DNA of 64,000 bases from JBBATK01 sp044224515 (lineage in GTDB: Bacteria; Bacteroidota; Ignavibacteria; Kapaibacteriales; NICIL-2), in assembly GCA_044224515.1 (NCBI GenBank), contig JBGAKH010000009.1, positions 148,590-212,589 on the forward strand, given 5' to 3'. Position 1 is the first letter of the stretch. Each line of letters begins with the position of its first letter. The position numbers and the translations under genes are program-made. Shown here piece by piece: positions 54,199 through 61,200 of this stretch. The notes beneath the pieces were generated by a model, which saw nothing but the letters and a program-made list of their open reading frames with translations, did no database searches and was not told where the DNA came from.

Positions 54199-54804
54199 CT
54201 ACTGTTGCGATGAGATTACGATACGAACGGCCGCCCTAAAATTGCTTCCCTGAGCGGCAACGATGTAAACGCCAACAGGCACATCGCTAACCGAGTAGCT
54301 GAGGTCTTTGTTCTTGCACTCGGTCATGTAACTGTGCTCTAAATCCTTGACTTTCTTGCCAAGGATGTTATACAGGGCTATATCTACCGTTTGGTCTTCT
54401 GCCAGGCTGATTTGCAAATCCAAGCGGTCTCGACTATAGCGTTCGTTAAAGAGCCATTTGAGTTCGGAAGTCTTAGAGGAATCTCCGACAGTTTGAGTAC
54501 CAGGCGAGCGACGCGAGCCCTCGACCATAAGTGGCATGGCACTCCGGTCAAAATAAGCCCCTGTCAAAAACATACCCGAAGCCATGTCGAATCCCACAGA
54601 TGCCGACGGCATTTGGGAGTTCAAGCTCCATTCCGGTACTGCGCCGAGCAGCGCGTATGACAGAGTGGGAATGTTTTGATGCGAAGTTACGGTAAGTGCA
54701 GTATTGTCAAGTGCTTGTGCACAAGACACGCCTGGGCTTAGCTGTAAAGTAACGACCATACAGAAGCCGAAAACACGCAGAATATGTCGAGAAACGCTAA
54801 ACAT
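54199..54804 (-). CDS. Small exported protein with T9SS-like C-terminal domain
   Basis: 201 residues. Signal peptide MFSVSRHILRVFGFCMVVTL, ending VSCAQ. The C-terminal 85 residues resemble a type-A sorting domain: LDLQISLAEDQTVDIALYNI followed by LGKKVKDL, then VPVGVYIVAAQGSNF and 'VRIVIS'. The usual opening 'YPNP' is missing and replaced by NERYSRDRL, so it is a divergent sorting domain or a related fold. The rest is short with no known domain. It sits between the PorV-like and FimV-like genes on the same strand; joint transcription is possible. Confidence 0.65.
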   Translation of the reverse strand: MFSVSRHILRVFGFCMVVTLQLSPGVSCAQALDNTALTVTSHQNIPTLSYALLGAVPEWSLNSQMPSASVGFDMASGMFLTGAYFDRSAMPLMVEGSRRSPGTQTVGDSSKTSELKWLFNERYSRDRLDLQISLAEDQTVDIALYNILGKKVKDLEHSYMTECKNKDLSYSVSDVPVGVYIVAAQGSNFRAAVRIVISSQQ

Positions 54805-55055
54805 ATATGGTATTAGTCTACAATAGTCCTGCCAATTTCAGCGATTGCCTACTGCAATATAGGGTATTGTGGTCGCAGTTAATAGACTTTCTTAGTGCTT
54901 AACACAGTTTAACGGGGGCAAATTGGACCTGTTAAATTGTCTCTCGCCGAGCACTATAGCAAGCGGGATTTTTCTCTTTAAATCAAGGTCACAGTTCTCA
55001 CTGACCAAAGTTAATGCGGCGTCTACCAAACAGGTTGAACGAACAAGGGAAGATC

Positions 55056-56759
55056 TTAGACGCTTTTGGCGGTGTCTCCCGTACTCTTGCGCTTTTTGAC
55101 GGACGCCATAAGAGCCGGGTCTATACCAAGCTGCGAAGCGAGTGCCTCGAGAGAATCTGCATCAACATCCAGCAGAGCACCCTGAGGCAATGTTTCTTCA
55201 CTCTTGGGCGCCGGTTGAGCCGGAGCATCGGAGCTCAATTGAGGCATAGCTTCGGTATTGTAGAGCGGGCTGCGCGTATCGTCGGCTTTCCTCGAGCTTT
55301 CGCTACGTTTCGTTTCAGGTTTCCTCGAGGCATAGAACGACTCGTCAAAATCGAAGAGTTCGTTCGACGGGGCGGAATCAGCTGAATTGGTGGAGGCGGA
55401 CGCGGTAGTTTTTTCGTTCATCTGCTTCAGTCCTATCCCTTCGTCAGAAGATAGGTTCAAGTCTGCGCTGCGTTTAGGGGAAGTATCTGATTCATATGAT
55501 CCGGAATCTGTCGCAGCGTTTTCTGAATCTTCCTGAAGCTCTGTGTCCAGCAGGGCTCCACGCTTGTAGACATTGACAGCTTGTTGGTCAGAAACAGCCA
55601 TAGCGTGTTGAAGATTCGATCCGAACATTGCAGATCGACGTTGATCATCTCCCACGCGATTGAGGTATTGTACTTGCTGTTTTTTCCAGTTGAGATATCC
55701 TCGAAGGAAGATGAGGCCAATAAATATCAATGCGACGCCGAGTCCGATGAGAGCACTGTTCAGCCAACTGAAAATCGGGGTCTTCGAAGCCTTGGTCAAT
55801 GCGCTGTCAGCGATTTGGGCTGCAGCCTGTGCCGACTGACCCTGCATTTGCCGGAGTTGGCTCATGAGGGATTCTGTCGTCTGATCGCCGTTGCTGCCTT
55901 TGGAACTTGTGTCCGGATTTGTGCTCTGTGTCGACGCAGAATCGCTGCTGAGCGTCGCTAGTGACGAAGGCTCGACCGTCGGCTGTACTACTTTTTGGAT
56001 TTTGATGAGTTCTTCATCAAAGTAGGGCGGACGTCCCATACGCTGCACGAATTGATTCTCATACTCTCGTGCTTTGCTCTCATTGTTTTCAACGCGACTG
56101 ACTTGTGCGAGTCCGCCATAGATATCGCTGATCGTGCTTTTTCGCTCTAGTGCTTTGAGAAGCATTTCTTTAGCTTCAGCGTAGTTGCCTTCACGAGCAT
56201 TCACAAAGCCCGCGAACGCCGTCGCATCGGGATGTTGTAAGCGGGCGGCCGAGGCGATAAACTCCTTGGCGACCGACAAAGCGTTGTTCTGTAAAGCAAT
56301 AAGTCCACTTCGATACTGATCTTCGGCAGCGTTCAGTTTCGACCATTTGAACACATCCACGCTGATTGCTCGAGAATATGGTAGCAATACAGCGGTAAAC
56401 CCAATGCTTTCACGGAAATAGACGTTGATTACGACATCTCGACCGATCTTCTGGAGCATGGCGCTTTCAATCATCCCTCGAGGGTTGTTAAGCTCGCGCT
56501 GTTCTGTCTTTATGCCCGCGTTTTTTATAGTAAGCGTTAAACGCTGCTTGTCATCTGACAAAACTGTGGTATAACTGACAGATGTCCCATTGGTTCGAAT
56601 CAACAACGAGCTGCCGCCAAACACACTGGTGCCGACAACTTGGAACTCTTCCACGGCGCAGCGCAGCTGCGGCTGAACAAGAATCATCCATACGACGCAG
56701 CACAGCACGTAGCCTATGGTCTTTCGGACACTATGTATTCCCTTAGCCGGCGCGTTCAT
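55056..56759 (-). CDS. FimV-like protein: AMIN-like domain, TPR repeats, TM helix, acidic tail
   Basis: 567 residues. N-terminal signal or anchor (GYVLCCVVWMILVQPQLRCA). Residues about 40-135 resemble an AMIN-like beta-domain that often binds glycan (VVGTSVFGGSSLLIRTN, 'LTLTIKNAG', 'NPRGMIESAML'). TPR-like helices follow (YRSGLIALQNNALSVAKEF, AFAGFVNAREGNYAEAKEML, YGGLAQVSRVENNESKAREY). A Ser/Gln-rich linker, a transmembrane helix near 330-355 (LIGLGVALIFIGLIFLRGY) and a long acidic, Ser-rich cytoplasmic tail complete it. This order is that of FimV/HubP, polar landmark proteins that place pili and chemotaxis systems, though similarity is architectural. Polar localisation is inference. Confidence 0.6.
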   Translation of the reverse strand: MNAPAKGIHSVRKTIGYVLCCVVWMILVQPQLRCAVEEFQVVGTSVFGGSSLLIRTNGTSVSYTTVLSDDKQRLTLTIKNAGIKTEQRELNNPRGMIESAMLQKIGRDVVINVYFRESIGFTAVLLPYSRAISVDVFKWSKLNAAEDQYRSGLIALQNNALSVAKEFIASAARLQHPDATAFAGFVNAREGNYAEAKEMLLKALERKSTISDIYGGLAQVSRVENNESKAREYENQFVQRMGRPPYFDEELIKIQKVVQPTVEPSSLATLSSDSASTQSTNPDTSSKGSNGDQTTESLMSQLRQMQGQSAQAAAQIADSALTKASKTPIFSWLNSALIGLGVALIFIGLIFLRGYLNWKKQQVQYLNRVGDDQRRSAMFGSNLQHAMAVSDQQAVNVYKRGALLDTELQEDSENAATDSGSYESDTSPKRSADLNLSSDEGIGLKQMNEKTTASASTNSADSAPSNELFDFDESFYASRKPETKRSESSRKADDTRSPLYNTEAMPQLSSDAPAQPAPKSEETLPQGALLDVDADSLEALASQLGIDPALMASVKKRKSTGDTAKSV

Positions 56760-58271
56760 AGAAAATGCGTAAGTACGGAGAGGTCTTTATAAAAATAAGC
56801 AATTTCTGAACCAATCAATTTCGCTTCATGACGAAGACCTTCGCCGCGTGGCGAAATATCGATTCTACGTTGGAAACTAGGCTGGATCATATGCCGGAGG
56901 AATGAGCCCAAGAGACAGATACTACAGAGCCATGCAGGCTCAAAAGTTGTGTGTAAAGCTGAATCCACTCGCTCTCAAACTCCCGTCTGTACCCACTCAT
57001 GCTCGCTTCACATCGTAGGTCGAGATAAGACACCAACCAATACTCTTGGTGCTCAATACAAGGAGAGTAGGGGCGACTGAAGTCGAGTCCAGCTATGCAC
57101 GCTTGGTAAAAGCTTTTGCGACCCACCGCGATGGAGACCGTTTAAGCCCTGACAGGATGAGGTCGGGGGTCTCGGAGGGCTGGGGCAGTGAACCCAAGGC
57201 TTGGGACTAATGGAGTCGTCTTTCATCCTCGACCTCAGTGCAACACAGTCGGCCGACATCATTACAAGACTGTTCCGGATCAGGTAGCGAATCAGCACGG
57301 ACGGAGCGGCAATCAATAAGCGACATTCCTAACCGTAATTGGTTGCGGCTTGGGATCCGAGCTGCCGGGGACCACAGAGTGGGGAGTCAAACTCTGCACG
57401 AAGTCTGACAAACTGTTCATTTATTAGTCTAGAGCGGGTTATTAAAATTTCATGATGTAGGATGATGTCTTACATGTTATTTTGCCACTCAGGAACAGGG
57501 ACATAGAGCTGAGGGAAACAGCTCTCTACTATCAGACCACCTGAAGGATCAGGGGAAAATTGCCTAAAAATCGACCTTTTCCTCATAATTAGGAACAAGC
57601 CAAAAGCCGTAGGGAACAATCGGCCGGGGCGCGTGCTATAATCGGTATATCTACGTATTGTCGATCGGTCGGTCGTACACCAACTTTGTACGGTAGGCTC
57701 CGTAGGAGCTTGACTTACGAGTCATCGAGTCAGCAGGATGCTATGAAGGGACTCGCGGTTCAGCACAGGAATATGCTTATGTGCTGTGAGCAGAAGACAT
57801 TAAGGACGATGCCGGTTAAGGTTGAATTGAGAAGAAGAGTATTACAAAATCGGGTTCTTAATGTTGAATTGCTACGAGACAATTGCTAACGGTACTGCTG
57901 ACGCTTCGCTACGCTTTTTCGTGTACGTTGTGTGTGCAGTGCTTTGTGTGGTACTTGGTGCTTGCGCGCTACGATGTTGTGTCGGCCAAAACCGTCCTTC
58001 CTTCCGTAGCCTCTTGTCACTTCTCTTCACACTCCTTTCATCCCGAAACTCATTCCTATCCGTCCTGCAAAGGCCGAGGCGAATAGCTTTCTATTCATCG
58101 CAAACACTGCATCTCGAGTCGGCCGCAGCCGTTCATCAGGCGAATTCAGAAGGCACAGGGGACACCAAGCCATCTACTCACGCATTTACGTGTGCTGCAG
58201 CTCTGCAGAGCGGCGTGGGCTTTACTACCGGAAAACAGAAAGAATTTTTAACACACACAGTGGATACTGTT
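56760..58271. other. 1.5-kb stretch without a recognisable gene
   Basis: The longest gene-free stretch. Short frames on both strands have no recognisable features and scattered stops. Ordered elements: a hairpin AGAGCTG...CAGCTCT (57505-57511 with 57519-57525), a TATAAT at 57637-57642 without a good -35, and a GTA-loop hairpin at 57697-57709. It must hold the promoter for the giant repeat protein and possibly an unannotated RNA. I searched by eye for tmRNA, RNase P, SRP and 6S features and saw none. Confidence 0.45.
57697..57709. repeat. Mini-hairpin, GTA triloop
   Basis: GCTCC-GTA-GGAGC, five-base stem (seven with a G-T wobble and an A-T pair). GTA is a GNA loop closed by C-G. It lies about 560 bases before the giant repeat gene. 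Confidence 0.4.
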
Positions 58272-61200
58272 ATGAACAACTTTTACGCTTTCGCGCAATC
58301 GCTGAAGACACGTCGATGTTTACTCAGTGTTGTAGTATTGCTTGCTGCTACGAGCAGTGGCTTCGCGACGACGTACACCTTCAATGGTACGAGCAACAGC
58401 AGCTGGAGTAATGCTGCCAATTGGAGCAGCAGTACGTTGCCGCCAAATCCTTTGACAAGTGGAAATGACATCGTGATCAACGGTGCAGTTCCTGCCAACT
58501 TGGATTTGGGTGGTACCTACACCATTAACAGCGGGGCGTCACTCACCGTGAACAGCGCTAAGACCCTGGTTGTAAACAGTGCCAATTCACTGGCAGTTTC
58601 AGGTACCGTGACGAACAGTGGAACCGTGACCGTTAACGGTTCACTGGCATTCGCTTCCGGTGCCACCTACGTTCACGCACAAGATGGCGGAGTGATTCCG
58701 GCAGCAAGCTGGAACTCGGCATCGACCTGCTCCATTACCGGAACGGTCTCGACGGATCCGAGCGGTAGCGGACAGAATTTCGGTAATCTTACGTATAACT
58801 GCTCGGCTATGACCGGAAACCGTGATATGGCCTCTTCGGGTCTATCAGTGGCCGGAAACTTGACGATCCAAAACATTGGTTCAGCAGTTCTTCGTTTTGC
58901 TCAGGCAACAGTCTCAGTTGGAGGAAACTATTCGCAAAGCGGCGGAGCAGTTCGATTGGCATCCGGTTCGGCTCGAACCCTAAATGTCACGGGTTCGTTC
59001 AGCCTAAGTGCCGGGAGTTTCGACTTAACCGACGGGTCCGCAACTGGAACCCTGAACGTTGGCGGCAACTTTAGCTGTACGGGTGGATCGATCACCGCGA
59101 GCGGTACCGGTCACGGTGACATCGTGTTCAACGGTGGCACGACCCAAACCTTCAGCTCCGGTGGCTCATTCCTTAATGATCTTGACTGGGCAGTCTCTTC
59201 AGGAACAACACTTCAAATGGCAACAGCGGGCACCATCCTTTCGGGCGGCCCCGCTTCATCGTTTACATTGGGTTCGGGCGCAACGCTTGGTATCCGTTCA
59301 GCGAATGGTATAACAGCTACAGATACCGGTGCAACAGCCGGTCACATCCAAACAGGAACTCGTACCTACAACACAGGTAGCAACACCAGCTTTATCTTTA
59401 ACGGTAGTGGTACACAGAATTGTGGTAACGGATTTCCTTCAAGTATCAAGAACTTGACAATTAGCAACAGCGGCGCTGTCGTGTTGAATGGCAATCTCAG
59501 CCTTAGCGGCGTACTGAGCTTCAATGGAGGACGACTACAGACCGGAAGTAACATGGTCAGTCTGGGTAGTGCAGCAAGTGTTAGCGGTGCTTCGCAATCC
59601 AATGGTTGGGTTCATGGCAATCTTGCTTGGGGCTTCTCTTCATCAAGCCTAGCGCACTCGTTTGATATTGGTGATGCATCAAACTATGCTCCGGTTTCCG
59701 TGAGCTTTGCTTCTATTTCTCAAGCGGGTGTCTTGAAAGCCAGCACAACAGACGGGAACCACCCGGTATTGCAACCGAACTCCGGAATCGATCCTTCACG
59801 CTGCGTCACGCGTTACTGGACACTGTCCAATAATGCCGGCGGCGGAGGAACCATCGTCTTCACGAACTACAATGCAACATTTGGCTATTTGACTTCTGAA
59901 ATCAACGGTGGCACTCAATCAGCGTTTTTCGCTCGCAGCTATAACGGTAGCGATTGGAACGTACCTGCCGGTGGATCTTCAAATCCGACTGCAAATAGCA
60001 CAACAGGTTCGCAGTGGACAAGCTTTGGAGACTTCTCAGTTGGTGATCACTGCGTACCAACCATTAGCTGCGCCGGAACGGTCACAGCGAATGCAAACCT
60101 CTCCTGTACCGCTTCGAACATCAATTTACCCCAACCGACAACCGGTTCGAGCTGCTCGGGCACAACCTTAACTGTCACCAACAATGCACCGTCCACATTT
60201 CAAGTTGGTACAACCAATGTTGTGTGGGTAGTGACCGACAATTTTGGTAACAGTGCAAGTTGCACGCAGCAAGTTGTGGTCAGCGACATCAGCGCACCCA
60301 CGATCAGCTGCCCTGCAAATCTCACACTGAGTTGCTCTGCATCAACGAGTACGTCAAATACAGGAGTGGCGACCGCTAGCGATAATTGTACGGCCAGCCC
60401 GACTATTAGCTTCGTTGATCAAACGACAAACGGAAGTTGCCCGAATGCCAAGACGATCACGCGTACTTGGAAGGCAGTGGATGCCGCCGGAAACTCCGCT
60501 AGCTGCAATCAGATTCTTTCCATCGTCGATCAGACACCGCCGTCTATTAATTGTCCGGCAGATGTCACGATCGATTGTTTGGCGTCACAGCTACCCGCCA
60601 ACACCGGTAGCGCTACTGCAAGTGATAACTGTGCAGGAACTGTTACGATTTCACGCAATGATCAAGCGATTGTTTCCGATGGATGTGTGGGTCGCTATCA
60701 CTTCTTCCGCACCTGGTCCGCAACAGATGCCTGCGGCAATGTAGCTTCATGCAATCAGTTGATTACGGTGCGTGATAAAACCGGTCCGCAAATCACCTGT
60801 CCGGCGGACGTCACAATTGGCTGTTCAGATTCCAATACTCCGCAATTCACGGGTGCTGCAACAGCTGTAGACAATTGTAGTGGTGTTGTAAGTATTACAA
60901 ACGCAGTGTGCCCGAACTGTACTTTCAATGACGGATGTACAAATGCTTACCATTTCTCTCGTACCTGGGTAGCAGCTGACGCATGCGGAAACTTCTCAAC
61001 CTGCAATCAGACAATCACCATTCGCGATAATCTGCCGCCGACGATCAGCTGTTCTTCTTCTATAAGCGTCAGCTGCGCTGCCGCAGTTCCGGGTGCTAAT
61101 ACAGAGAGTGTAACAGCCACGGACAATTGCAATGGCAACATCACCATTAGCTTCGTCAGCGATAAGACAGTTTCTTCATCCTGCGCTAACAAATTCACAA

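Noticed and set aside
57637..57642. TATAAT as promoter of the giant repeat gene
   Set aside because: No acceptable -35 element at the right distance and over 600 bases from the start codon.
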